The notes under the pieces were generated by a model. The model searched no databases. It worked only from the letters and a program-made list of their open reading frames with translations, and was not told where the DNA came from. From Pedosphaera sp. (GTDB lineage: Bacteria; Verrucomicrobiota; Verrucomicrobiia; Limisphaerales; SIAT01), in contig SIAT01000077.1 in the NCBI GenBank assembly GCA_009691645.1, positions 1 to 8,252 on the forward strand: a DNA stretch of 8,252 bases, read 5' to 3'. The stretch's first letter is position 1. Every line of letters begins with the position of its first letter. The position numbers and the translations under genes were made by a program. This document shows positions 1-8,079 of the stretch, one piece after another.

Positions 1-1224
1 GTCTTCGATCAATTTCAGTTTCGCACGCCGCTTGAGTTGGATGCCGAGTTGCGCGGTCGATGGAGCGCGCCGGAAGCGACCGGTCTTCGGGCGCGGATCG
101 CGACGACGAACCTTGTTTTCAAAGGCGAACCGTTCAGCAACGTGGCCGCGACGGTCACGTTCACAAACCGCGCGGTGACCGCGACGGACGTGCGTATCGC
201 GCGCGGACAGGAGCAAGTTTCCGTGCGACGCTTGGCTGTGGATTGGGGCAACGATCGCATCACGATTGACGGTGCGGTGAGCACGATGGATCCATTGCTC
301 GTCACTGGATTGATTGGCGAGAGCACACGCCAAGCCATCGAACCATATCGCTTCACACGGCCGCCGATGGCGCGCGTGAACGGTTCACTGCCGATCAGCA
401 ACAGCAGCCAAACCGATCTAACCTTCGAACTGAGCGGCGGGCCGTTTCAGTGGGAGAAATTCCGGCTGTCCGATTTGAATGCGACGGTGCATTGGGTGAC
501 GAATCAAGTCGTCATCACAAATGTCGCTGGAGCGTTTTACGGCGGGCGCATCTTGGGGGACGCGCGGTTCGATGTGAACCAGCCAGCGCGCACCGGTTTT
601 CAGTTCGATCTGAAGACCGACAACGCCGATCTGCATGAGTTGCTCAAGGATGTTTCGAGTTCCACAAACAAGTTGCAGGGGCGGTTCGACGGACGGTTCG
701 CTATCACCAAGGCGAACACGGAAGACGCGCTGAGTTGGCAAGGTTTCGGTAATGTGAAGCTGCGCGACGGATTGTTGTGGGATGTGCCGGTGGTCGGCAT
801 TTTTTCGCCAGTGTTGGACACATTCGCGCCGGGTATCGGACGCAACCGAGCGAAAGTGGCGAGCGCAAGCTTCACCATCACGAACAGCGTGATCCACACG
901 AAGGACTTTGAAATCCGTGCCGCGCCAGCGCGATTGCACTATGAGGGCGCGGTGGGGTTCGACCAAAAATTGAACGCGCGTGTCGAAGCGGAGTTGTTCG
1001 GAGAAACGATGCTTGGGAAGATTTGGCTGATGGGGCCGCTCCTCGGAAAAGTGACGCGACTATTTGAGTACGACGTCACCGGAACACTAGAACAACCCAA
1101 GGTGAAGCCTGTGTTCATTCGGAAACCATGGACGATTCCACTCAAATTCCTAGGGGGCTTGCTTCCCGACTTCGACAAGAAAAAGCCCGACGTCGTGCCT
1201 CCAGAGAAATCCCCGAAACCGTGA
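1..1224 (+). CDS. AsmA-like envelope protein, C-terminal part (5' end outside window)
   Basis: The reading frame is open from base 1 and ends at a TGA, giving 407 visible residues; a TTG at base 37 is internal, not a convincing start. The protein is a run of alternating hydrophobic and polar beta-strand segments with recurrent short motifs such as GRFDGRF, GFGNVKLRDG and LHYEGAVGF. This pattern is typical of the AsmA / AsmA-like C-terminal (TamB, YhdP-type) superfamily of envelope proteins. The AsmA-like C-terminal region spans roughly visible residues 205-375. It is followed by a short Pro/Lys-rich tail ending in KSPKP. Known relatives are inner-membrane-anchored periplasmic proteins implicated in lipid transport or outer-membrane homeostasis, so an envelope role is inferred here. 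Any N-terminal membrane anchor would lie outside the window. The gene converges on the ATP synthase operon and is probably unrelated to it. The family call is fairly sure; the exact subfamily and substrate are unknown. Confidence 0.75.
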   Translation, partial: VFDQFQFRTPLELDAELRGRWSAPEATGLRARIATTNLVFKGEPFSNVAATVTFTNRAVTATDVRIARGQEQVSVRRLAVDWGNDRITIDGAVSTMDPLLVTGLIGESTRQAIEPYRFTRPPMARVNGSLPISNSSQTDLTFELSGGPFQWEKFRLSDLNATVHWVTNQVVITNVAGAFYGGRILGDARFDVNQPARTGFQFDLKTDNADLHELLKDVSSSTNKLQGRFDGRFAITKANTEDALSWQGFGNVKLRDGLLWDVPVVGIFSPVLDTFAPGIGRNRAKVASASFTITNSVIHTKDFEIRAAPARLHYEGAVGFDQKLNARVEAELFGETMLGKIWLMGPLLGKVTRLFEYDVTGTLEQPKVKPVFIRKPWTIPLKFLGGLLPDFDKKKPDVVPPEKSPKP

Positions 1225-1238
1225 CGCCCCTTTGGGCG
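1225..1238. repeat. Small inverted repeat just after the AsmA-like gene
   Basis: CGCCC (1225-1229) and GGGCG (1234-1238) form a 5-bp stem with a CTTT loop directly after the TGA of the plus-strand gene. No T-run follows on the plus strand. It could cap that transcript's 3' end but is weak on its own. Confidence 0.3.
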
Positions 1239-1268
1239 AAACAAAAAAGGCGCCGTTGAGGGCGCCTT
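1239..1268 (-). terminator. Rho-independent terminator of the ATP synthase operon
   Basis: Read on the minus strand, the perfect 8-bp stem AAGGCGCC / GGCGCCTT (1261-1268 with 1247-1254) has a 6-base loop. It is followed at once by a T-rich tract, TTTTTTGTTT (1248 down to 1239). It begins about 25 bases past the atpC stop, as expected for the end of the operon. On the plus strand the stem is preceded by six A and followed only by TTATG, so it would be a poor terminator for the converging gene. Confidence 0.88.
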
Positions 1269-1292
1269 ATGAAAGTCGGTGTTCGCTGGCCG

Positions 1293-1703
1293 TCAGTGGT
1301 GATGACGGCGTTTGACCTTGAGCTGCGCGAGTGAGTGCGCGAGTGAGGCGGTGACGGAGGCGGTCTCTTCGTCGGTGAGTTTTTCAGCGAGGCGTGACTC
1401 GGCGCGTTTGCGGGCTTCCTCGGCTCTCGCCTCATCGATGTCGTCGGCCTTGATGGCCATGTCGGTGAGGATGGCGACGCGGCCGCTGGTGATCTCGACA
1501 AAGCCCTCGCCGATGGCGAGGAAGAAATCCTGCCCGCCCTTGTGCACGACGACTTCGCCGGCGGCGACCTGCGTCATCAGGGGAACGTGCATCGGGTAGA
1601 TGCCCATCTCGCCCTCGATGCCGGGGAGCGTGACCATCTCCACATCTTCGGAGTAGATCTTCGCCTCTGGAGTGACGATTTCGAGTTTGAGTGTTACAGA
1701 CAT
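1293..1703 (-). CDS. atpC: ATP synthase F1 subunit epsilon
   Basis: This 136-residue protein is a normal length for epsilon, the central-stalk subunit that links gamma to the c-ring and can inhibit ATP hydrolysis. Residues 1-85 are the beta-sandwich domain, with the family's hallmark segment LPGIEGEMGIYPMHVPL at 26-42. Residues 87-136 form the C-terminal helical hairpin. IDEARA at 89-94 matches the I(L)DxxRA motif reported for ATP-binding epsilons of Bacillus type. The second helix (HSLAQLKVKRR) lacks the arginines that complete that site in Bacillus, so ATP binding is uncertain. The protein ends in RRHHH, an odd basic, histidine-rich tail. It is the last gene of the operon, 44 bases after atpD, and its TGA precedes the terminator. 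The ATG has no clear Shine-Dalgarno sequence, but the N-terminus SVTLKLEIVTPE aligns with the family, so the start is secure. Confidence 0.96.
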   Translation of the reverse strand: MSVTLKLEIVTPEAKIYSEDVEMVTLPGIEGEMGIYPMHVPLMTQVAAGEVVVHKGGQDFFLAIGEGFVEITSGRVAILTDMAIKADDIDEARAEEARKRAESRLAEKLTDEETASVTASLAHSLAQLKVKRRHHH

Positions 1704-1747
1704 ATTCGCGTCGCTTCAGCGCGCCACAGAGAGCGAGCCTTGTCGGA

Positions 1748-3199
<1,452 letters not shown>

Positions 3200-3214
3200 A
3201 GGTGTAAAAAGTGG

Positions 3215-4093
3215 TTAACCCATCGCCATCTGGGCGGTGGTGATCTCCAAAAGTTCCTTCGTGATGTTGGCCTGCCGCAGTTTGTTGTACTCGAGCGTGA
3301 GGTCTTTGATGAGCTGCTTGGCGTTGTCGGTCGCGTTCTTCATCGCGACCATCCGCGCGCTGTGCTCGGAGGCTTTGGCCTCGAGAAGGACCTGATAAAT
3401 CTGGTAGTTGAGATAGTGCGGGAGCAACGCGCCGAGCACGTGCTGCGGGTCCGGCTCGAACTGGAACTCGACCGTGCCCTTGCGCAGTTCGGTACCGCCG
3501 CCATCGCCTTCGACGCTCGCTTCGAGAGCTTTGATCTCGCCCACGGGCAGGAAGGGCCGCACCTCGGCCTTTTGCATGAGGGTGTTGATGAAATTCGTGA
3601 AGAGGATGTCCACGCGATCCACATCGCCCTTGAGGAACAGCTCCTGAGCAAACCGCGAAATCGCGCGGGCCTCGCTGAAGAGCGGCGCGTCCTTGTAAGT
3701 GAACTCAGCGGAGAGCTGCCGCTTGGCGCGAGCGACGAACTGCGCGCCTTTCCGGCCGGCGCAAAGATAAACAGTCGTGTTCTTGTCGAACTTGGCCGCC
3801 TCGCGCAGCAGGTTCGAGTTGAGAGCGCCGCACAGACCTTTGTCCGTGCTGATGAGAATGATTGCGCGCTTCTTCACAGTGCGCTCCTCGGTGAGCGGGT
3901 GGGCGAAATCGCCCGAGTGCGGCGCCACCTCGGCGAGCACGGAATTCATCAGCGTGGCATACGGACGGCCTGCGATCGCCGCGAGCTGCGCCTTGCGCAT
4001 CTTCGACGACGCGACCATCTGCATCGCCTTCGTGATCTGCGAGGTGTTCTTAACCGACTTAATTCGTCGGCGTATGTCGCGCGTGCTCGGCAT
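3215..4093 (-). CDS. atpG: ATP synthase F1 subunit gamma
   Basis: Gamma is the rotor shaft that turns inside the alpha3beta3 ring and couples proton flow to catalysis. The 292 residues are a normal length. The N-terminal helix has the conserved start STRDIRRRIKSVKNTSQITKAM (residues 3-24), followed by MVASSKMRKAQ. The central Rossmann-like domain carries the signature STDKGLCGALNSNL (82-95). The C-terminal helix contains EYNKLRQANITKELLEI, matching the E. coli YNKARQASITQELTEI end. The second half of the central domain (about 180-205) has a Gly-rich, acidic stretch (EGDGGG) in a loop that varies in the family. It lies 27 bases after atpA and 15 before atpD. The bases before its ATG (CGCTGATTCCTC) give no Shine-Dalgarno match. 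The start is supported by alignment of the N-terminal helix. Confidence 0.98.
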   Translation of the reverse strand: MPSTRDIRRRIKSVKNTSQITKAMQMVASSKMRKAQLAAIAGRPYATLMNSVLAEVAPHSGDFAHPLTEERTVKKRAIILISTDKGLCGALNSNLLREAAKFDKNTTVYLCAGRKGAQFVARAKRQLSAEFTYKDAPLFSEARAISRFAQELFLKGDVDRVDILFTNFINTLMQKAEVRPFLPVGEIKALEASVEGDGGGTELRKGTVEFQFEPDPQHVLGALLPHYLNYQIYQVLLEAKASEHSARMVAMKNATDNAKQLIKDLTLEYNKLRQANITKELLEITTAQMAMG

Positions 4094-4120
4094 GAGGAAT
4101 CAGCGTTCGGTCGCGGCGGT

Positions 4121-5653
4121 CTAGCGGTAACCCTGCTTGAACTCGGTGACGGCGGCCTTCAACTCGGCGGCGAGCGCTTCGCTCACGGCGGCTTCCTTGC
4201 GCACGCGCTCCAGCAGCGCGGGTTTCCGCGTCGTCATGAAATCGGTGAGCTTGGCCTGGAAATCCTTCACCTTCTCCACCGCCACATCATCGAGCAGATT
4301 GTTCTGCATCGTCCAGAGGACGACCGCCTGAATCTCGACGGGGATCGGGTTGTATTGGCTCTGCTTGAACAACTCGACGATGCGCTTGCCTCGCTCGAGC
4401 GTGGCCTGCGTCTTCGCATCGAGATCGGAGCCAAACTGCGCGAACGCCGCGAGCTCGCGATACTGCGCGAGGTCGAGCTTGATGCGGCCGGCGACTTGCT
4501 TCATCGCCTTGATCTGCGCGGCGGAACCGACGCGCGACACCGAGAGACCGACCGAGATCGCCGGGCGGATGCCTTGGTAGAACAAATCGGTCTCGAGATA
4601 AATCTGGCCGTCCGTGATCGAGATCACGTTCGTCGGAATGTAGGCGGACACGTCGCCGGCCTGCGTCTCGATGATCGGCAGCGCGGTGAGCGAGCCGCCG
4701 CCGCTACGTTCATTCACGCGCGCGGAGCGCTCGAGCAAACGGCTGTGGAGATAGAACACGTCGCCGGGATACGCTTCGCGGCCGGAGGGGCGCTTCAGCA
4801 CGAGCGACACTTGGCGGTAAGCAACGGCCTGCTTGGAGAGATCATCATAAATGATGAGCGCGTCCATGCCATTATCCATGAACCATTCGCCCATCGCCGC
4901 ACCGGAGAACGGCGCGAGATACTGGGCGGCAGCGGGAGCGTCCGCACCGGCGGCCACGACAATCGAATCCCCCATCGCATCGGCTTTCTCGAGATCGGCG
5001 ATGACGCGGGCGATGTTCGACTGCTTCTGGCCGACTGCGACGTAGATGCTGTAAACAGGGCGGAAGCTGGGGTCGCCGGAAGCGCGGCCGACTTTGTTGA
5101 TGCGCGCCTGGTTGATCATCGTGTCCACGCCGATCGCGGTCTTACCCGTCGAACGGTCGCCGATGATGAGCTCGCGCTGACCGCGGCCGATCGGGATCAT
5201 CGCGTCCACCGACATGATGCCGGTCTGGAGCGGCTGGCTGACGGATTTGCGCTTCACGATGCCCGGCGCAATCTTTTCCACGGGATACTGCGCGTCGGCC
5301 TTGATCGGGCCTTTGCCATCGAGCGGCGCGCCGAGCGTGTCCACCACGCGGCCGAGCAGGCCTTTGCCGACCGGCACGGAGAGCAGCTTGCCGGTGGTGC
5401 GAACCTCGGAGCCTTCATGCACGCCGAGATAATCGCCGAGAATGATGGCGCCGACTTCGGTCTCTTCGAGGTTCAGCGCGAGGCCGATGACGCCGTTGCC
5501 GAAGTCGAGCATCTCATTGAGCATCGCATCGGTGAGGCCTTCGATCTTGGCGACGCCGTCCGAGATTTCGCGGACCACACCGATGTTCTGGCGGCCCGGC
5601 GCGGTCTTGATGCCAGCGATTTGGGCTTCGATTTCCTGAAGTATGTTGCTCAT
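4121..5653 (-). CDS. atpA: ATP synthase F1 subunit alpha
   Basis: Alpha is the non-catalytic nucleotide-binding subunit of the F1 head; 510 residues, close to the usual length. The P-loop GDRSTGKT is at 165-172. The Walker B region ALIIYDDLSKQA is at 265-276. PIIETQAGDVSAYIPTN is at 326-342, and the arginine finger R374 in SVSRVG reaches the beta catalytic site. The segment between INQAR and VYSIYVAVGQKQ (about 184-199) is some ten residues longer than in E. coli, as it also is in mitochondrial alpha. The N-terminal tail before the beta-barrel is slightly short (about 23 residues to IGVV, against about 30 in E. coli). This may matter because that tail docks on delta, which is also short here. 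The gene is 30 bases after atpH and ends in TAG. No Shine-Dalgarno sequence precedes the ATG. Confidence 0.99.
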   Translation of the reverse strand: MSNILQEIEAQIAGIKTAPGRQNIGVVREISDGVAKIEGLTDAMLNEMLDFGNGVIGLALNLEETEVGAIILGDYLGVHEGSEVRTTGKLLSVPVGKGLLGRVVDTLGAPLDGKGPIKADAQYPVEKIAPGIVKRKSVSQPLQTGIMSVDAMIPIGRGQRELIIGDRSTGKTAIGVDTMINQARINKVGRASGDPSFRPVYSIYVAVGQKQSNIARVIADLEKADAMGDSIVVAAGADAPAAAQYLAPFSGAAMGEWFMDNGMDALIIYDDLSKQAVAYRQVSLVLKRPSGREAYPGDVFYLHSRLLERSARVNERSGGGSLTALPIIETQAGDVSAYIPTNVISITDGQIYLETDLFYQGIRPAISVGLSVSRVGSAAQIKAMKQVAGRIKLDLAQYRELAAFAQFGSDLDAKTQATLERGKRIVELFKQSQYNPIPVEIQAVVLWTMQNNLLDDVAVEKVKDFQAKLTDFMTTRKPALLERVRKEAAVSEALAAELKAAVTEFKQGYR

Positions 5654-5683
5654 AAACCGGTCGTTGTTGGCTGGGATTGGAGA

Positions 5684-6085
5684 TTAAAAGCGGAACGATT
5701 CCTGCATTTGGTCGAGGCGGCCGCGCACGCTGCCGTCATAGACGCTGTAGCCCATCGAGACGCGCAGGCCACCGAGCAGTTCGGGGTTAATGCTCTTGTG
5801 GAAAACAATTTTGTCGCCGAGTTGCGCCTTGGCGGCGGCCTGCACAGCGGCTTCCTGCTCGGCATCGAGCGCCACGGCGCTCTCCACATGGACGGTGCGC
5901 TCGGCGAGTGCGAGTCGGGTGAGGCGCTGGAGTTGGGTGAGCAGCGAAAGATAACCGCGCGGTTTGTTGTCCACGAGATACTTCACCACGAGGCGAAGCT
6001 TGGCGTCATCAATCGCGCCGTCCGCCTCGAGGCAGTGACGGAAGAGAAGCCGTGCGTCCTTGCGGGTGCGTTTATTGGCTCTCAT
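5684..6085 (-). CDS. atpH: ATP synthase F1 subunit delta (OSCP-type), short form
   Basis: Delta caps the F1 head and ties it to the b-subunit peripheral stalk. The C-terminal half is unmistakable: VHVESAVALD (66-75), SINPELLGGLRV (98-109) and DGSVRGRLDQM (117-127), closely matching E. coli DGSVRGRLERL. The N-terminal domain starts typically (KDARLLFRHCLEADG) but runs only about 65 residues before the VHVESA strand. In E. coli it is about 105, so some 40 residues of the helical bundle are missing. The whole protein is 133 residues against about 177. The start is not the cause: upstream in frame there is no ATG, GTG or TTG before the atpF stop codon, 33 bases away. The gene lies between intact atpF and atpA in the standard place. 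Either this lineage uses a compact delta, or there has been an internal deletion. Identity is sure; the structural consequence is inferred. Confidence 0.93.
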   Translation of the reverse strand: MRANKRTRKDARLLFRHCLEADGAIDDAKLRLVVKYLVDNKPRGYLSLLTQLQRLTRLALAERTVHVESAVALDAEQEAAVQAAAKAQLGDKIVFHKSINPELLGGLRVSMGYSVYDGSVRGRLDQMQESFRF

Positions 6086-6118
6086 GCGCGCGTGGGTGAA
6101 ATCGCTTCGGTCACTTGA

Positions 6119-6676
6119 TTACTTCTTGGGAGTGAACTCGTGGTTCACTTCGTCGATCAAGCGCTTCTGGTCGTCGGCTGTGAGCACTTTGCCGGTGACC
6201 TTGATGGTGGTCAGCACGACGAGGCGACCCATCTCGCGCATCAAATCGGCTTTCATCCGCTCGCGATCGGAGTCGGACTGCTCCTTCGCTTGCGAGAGAA
6301 TTTGCTGGGCGGCGGAAACGGCCTTCTGCGATTCGTGCTCCAGCACCTTGGCGGTGGCGGCGCGCGTCTCGACAATCATCAGATTCGCGTCGGCGTAAGC
6401 CTTCTCGAGAATCTCCTTGCGGGCAACCTCGGCCTTGTTGAGCTCGATGCGGATGCGGTCGGCGTTGGCGAGACCGTCGGCGATGCGCTTTTTGCGTTCC
6501 TCGAGCACCTTGAGGATCGGCTTGTAGGCAAAGCGGTGGAGCAGAAAGGCGACGACGCAGAAGCTGATGACCTGCGAGAGGAACAGCGCCTTGTTAAAGC
6601 CGAAAGCTTCCGCCGTCTTCTTGGCGGCGTCCGCTAATTCGGTTCCGACGTTCGCTAGCAAATAGTACCCGTTCAT
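6119..6676 (-). CDS. atpF: ATP synthase Fo subunit b (peripheral stalk)
   Basis: Subunit b forms the dimeric peripheral stalk that holds the F1 head still. The 185 residues comprise a polar N-terminal segment, one membrane helix at about 30-50 (ALFLSQVISFCVVAFLLHRFA), then YKPILKVLEERKKRIADGL, the classic b-subunit junction. A long charged helix rich in Ala, Glu, Lys and Arg follows to the end, consistent with a right-handed coiled coil, and the C-terminal part (DLMREMGRLVVLTTIKVTGKVL) is the delta-binding end. There is one atpF only, with no b' paralogue. The N-terminus before the membrane helix is about 30 residues, longer than in E. coli b. It follows a strong hairpin in the atpE-atpF spacer and has no Shine-Dalgarno sequence (TTTTGCAGTT before ATG). 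Its TAA is in the same frame as atpH, 33 bases downstream. Confidence 0.97.
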   Translation of the reverse strand: MNGYYLLANVGTELADAAKKTAEAFGFNKALFLSQVISFCVVAFLLHRFAYKPILKVLEERKKRIADGLANADRIRIELNKAEVARKEILEKAYADANLMIVETRAATAKVLEHESQKAVSAAQQILSQAKEQSDSDRERMKADLMREMGRLVVLTTIKVTGKVLTADDQKRLIDEVNHEFTPKK

Positions 6677-6695
6677 AACTGCAAAAGCTGGTGCG

Positions 6696-6717
6696 GGCGC
6701 GGGGCGAACCCCGCGCC
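6696..6717 (-). promoter_or_regulatory. GC-rich hairpin with UUCG loop between atpE and atpF
   Basis: On the minus strand the spacer contains a perfect 9-bp stem, GGCGCGGGG / CCCCGCGCC, closed on a TTCG tetraloop. It begins 12 bases after the atpE stop and ends 19 bases before the atpF ATG. No T-run follows, so it is not a standard intrinsic terminator. A role in mRNA 3'-end protection, processing or partial attenuation after atpE is inferred. Confidence 0.6.
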
Positions 6718-6729
6718 GCCCGAGTGACC

Positions 6730-6951
6730 TTACTTGGCCAGATAGATCGCGAAGAACACGATGCCTTCAGCGAAGGCCGTGCTCAGAATCGCCTGGATGA
6801 GAATCGGGGTGGCCGCACCGGGGTTGCGCCCGACGGCTTCCGATGCCTTCATGCCGATGAGACCCACGCCGATGGCTGCGCCGAGAGCGGCGGCGCCGAC
6901 GTGAAAGCTACCGCTGAGTTCGCCCAATATAGGAGTTATAGGAGTTAGCAT
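6730..6951 (-). CDS. atpE: ATP synthase Fo subunit c (proton-binding rotor ring)
   Basis: Subunit c is the small two-helix protein that assembles into the rotor ring. The 73 residues form a helical hairpin. Helix 1 is about 17-38 and carries the Ala/Gly packing repeat (GAAALGAAIGVGLIG). A polar loop with the conserved R-N/Q-P (GRNPGAA, 41-47) follows, and helix 2 is about 48-73 (TPILIQAILSTAFAEGIVFFAIYLAK). The ion-binding carboxylate is E62. The residue after it is Gly rather than Ser or Thr, and Val sits where sodium-type rings have a helix-1 Gln, so proton coupling is inferred. Only 11 residues follow the Glu, fewer than in E. coli (18) or Bacillus PS3 (16). The start is AT-rich, with A-rich leader and codons CTA ACT CCT ATA ACT CCT ATA, unlike the rest of the operon. 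This probably favours efficient translation of a subunit needed in many copies. Confidence 0.97.
   Translation of the reverse strand: MLTPITPILGELSGSFHVGAAALGAAIGVGLIGMKASEAVGRNPGAATPILIQAILSTAFAEGIVFFAIYLAK
6929..6946. repeat. Tandem 9-base repeat at the start of atpE
   Basis: ATAGGAGTT occurs twice in direct succession (6929-6937 and 6938-6946, plus strand). On the coding strand it reads ACT CCT ATA twice, giving the Thr-Pro-Ile-Thr-Pro-Ile start of subunit c. It looks like a local triplet-preserving duplication at the variable N-terminus. Confidence 0.7.
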
Positions 6952-7020
6952 ATTTTTCTTTTTCTATCACCAGCCCCCGCAGTCACGCCACGGTCAGACT
7001 GGCGAAATTGTTTTAAATTC
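6952..7020 (-). promoter_or_regulatory. atpB-atpE spacer with A-rich translation leader
   Basis: This is the longest spacer in the operon (69 bases). On the minus strand the last 17 bases before the atpE ATG are almost pure A with isolated G and T (GATAGAAAAAGAAAAAT), so little mRNA structure is expected. Further upstream, short arms CGCCA / TGGCG and CAGTC / GACTG could form alternative 5-bp stems. There is no GGAGG-like element. An initiation-enhancing role for atpE is inferred by analogy with the unstructured leader known before E. coli atpE. Confidence 0.4.
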
Positions 7021-7974
7021 TCAGTGCGCTTCCTGGTGTTGGCAGATAAGCAGCGTGAACACCGCGGTGAGCAGCATGAACACCAGCGCCTGCACCAATC
7101 CGACCAGCAGCTCCATCCCGTAGAACGGCAGCGCGATCAGCCAACCGGCATACTGGTTCATGCTCAACATCGTCTCCAGCACGTTTTCCCCGGCGAAAAT
7201 ATTGCCGAAGAGGCGGAAGCTGAGCGACACAGGGCGGAACAGAATCGAGACCATCTCCAGCACGCCGACCACCGCGAAGATTGCGATGAGGAAGAACTTC
7301 ATGAAACCGGTCGCGTTGCCTTTCGGGCCGAAGATGTGGAGGATAAAGCCCTTCACGCCGTTGGCTTTCAATGCCCAGTAAATCCAGCAGAGGAAGAAGA
7401 TCATCGACATCGCGAACGTCATGTTCAGGTCCGCGTTCGCGCCCCGCAGCAACGGGCGCGTGATGTGGTGCAGATTGCCGTGCGCGTCCGGCGTGCCCCA
7501 GCCGATTGACCCGACGCCCGGCAACAGGCCAAACCAGTTGCACGAGAGGATGAGGATGAAGATGGTCGCGAAGAACCAGAACGTGTGCTTCACGAGTTCG
7601 TGACCCACGATGCCCTCGAGGAATTCGTAGAGCGATTCGACGAGCCATTCCCAGAAGTTCTGCAGGCCGCCGGGCACCTCCTGCAGATTCCGCGTGGCGA
7701 GCTGGGCGAAAAAGATGAGGCCGAGCGCCACCACCCACGTGACGATCATCGAGCTGGTAATCTTGAACTGGCCGAAGTCCACCACCACCGGCGCGTAGAG
7801 CGGCAGGCTGTGCTTCTCCTCGTGCTTGGCGTGCGCGTCCGGCGCGGCTTCGGTGTGCGGCGCACGCAGCGCCTGCCGTTCGCCCGCCGTTTTGGCGGCA
7901 TCTTCGGCGAAGGCGAGGTGCGGCAGAACGCCGAGCAGCATCACCGCGAAAATGGATGTGAACCAACGCATCAT
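7021..7974 (-). CDS. atpB: ATP synthase Fo subunit a (proton channel)
   Basis: Subunit a forms the two proton half-channels against the c-ring. The family blocks are clear: WFGLLPG, then SLSFRLFGNIFAGEN, whose Arg (R254 counting from this start) is the essential channel arginine. The last helices carry LVQALVFMLLTAVFTLL, with the Gln matching E. coli aQ252. About five membrane helices follow an N-terminal extension. From this ATG the protein is 317 residues and opens with a good signal peptide (MMRWFTSIFAVMLLGVLPHL, with likely cleavage after AFA). A histidine-rich hydrophilic stretch of some 35 residues comes next (HTEAAPDAHAKHEEKH). The frame is also open to a GTG at 8025, adding 17 residues; an ATG three bases downstream (7971) is possible too. 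I prefer 7974 because it places the signal peptide at the N-terminus. It is the first gene of the operon, 69 bases ahead of atpE. Confidence 0.95.
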   Translation of the reverse strand: MMRWFTSIFAVMLLGVLPHLAFAEDAAKTAGERQALRAPHTEAAPDAHAKHEEKHSLPLYAPVVVDFGQFKITSSMIVTWVVALGLIFFAQLATRNLQEVPGGLQNFWEWLVESLYEFLEGIVGHELVKHTFWFFATIFILILSCNWFGLLPGVGSIGWGTPDAHGNLHHITRPLLRGANADLNMTFAMSMIFFLCWIYWALKANGVKGFILHIFGPKGNATGFMKFFLIAIFAVVGVLEMVSILFRPVSLSFRLFGNIFAGENVLETMLSMNQYAGWLIALPFYGMELLVGLVQALVFMLLTAVFTLLICQHQEAH

Positions 7975-8036
7975 CTCTTCAAAAACAGCCGCGACTAACC
8001 CCGCATTCCCGAAGCGGGCGGGCACGTTGCCTTATC

Positions 8037-8050
8037 GTGAAAAATTTCAC
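8037..8050. repeat. Palindrome, possible operator
   Basis: GTGAAA and TTTCAC form a perfect inverted repeat with a 2-base spacer, 63 bases before the preferred atpB ATG and 12 bases before the alternative GTG. As DNA it resembles a small operator half-site pair. As RNA it would give a 4-bp stem with an AU-rich loop. Function is unknown. Confidence 0.35.
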
Positions 8051-8079
8051 AAGGGGTTTTTATCAACTTCTTTTCCAGA

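Noticed and set aside
6929..6946. Twin AGGAG motifs on the plus strand as ribosome-binding sites
   Set aside because: No plus-strand gene follows; they are the complement of the tandem ACT CCT ATA codons of atpE.
7024..7509. Plus-strand open frame antisense to atpB
   Set aside because: Its composition (His, Arg, Gln, Glu rich) is typical of the antisense of a GC-rich membrane-protein gene, and atpB itself is unmistakable.
7013..7966. Second long minus-strand frame overlapping atpB
   Set aside because: It is a shifted-frame shadow, Arg/Ala/Gly rich, while the other frame contains all subunit a motifs.
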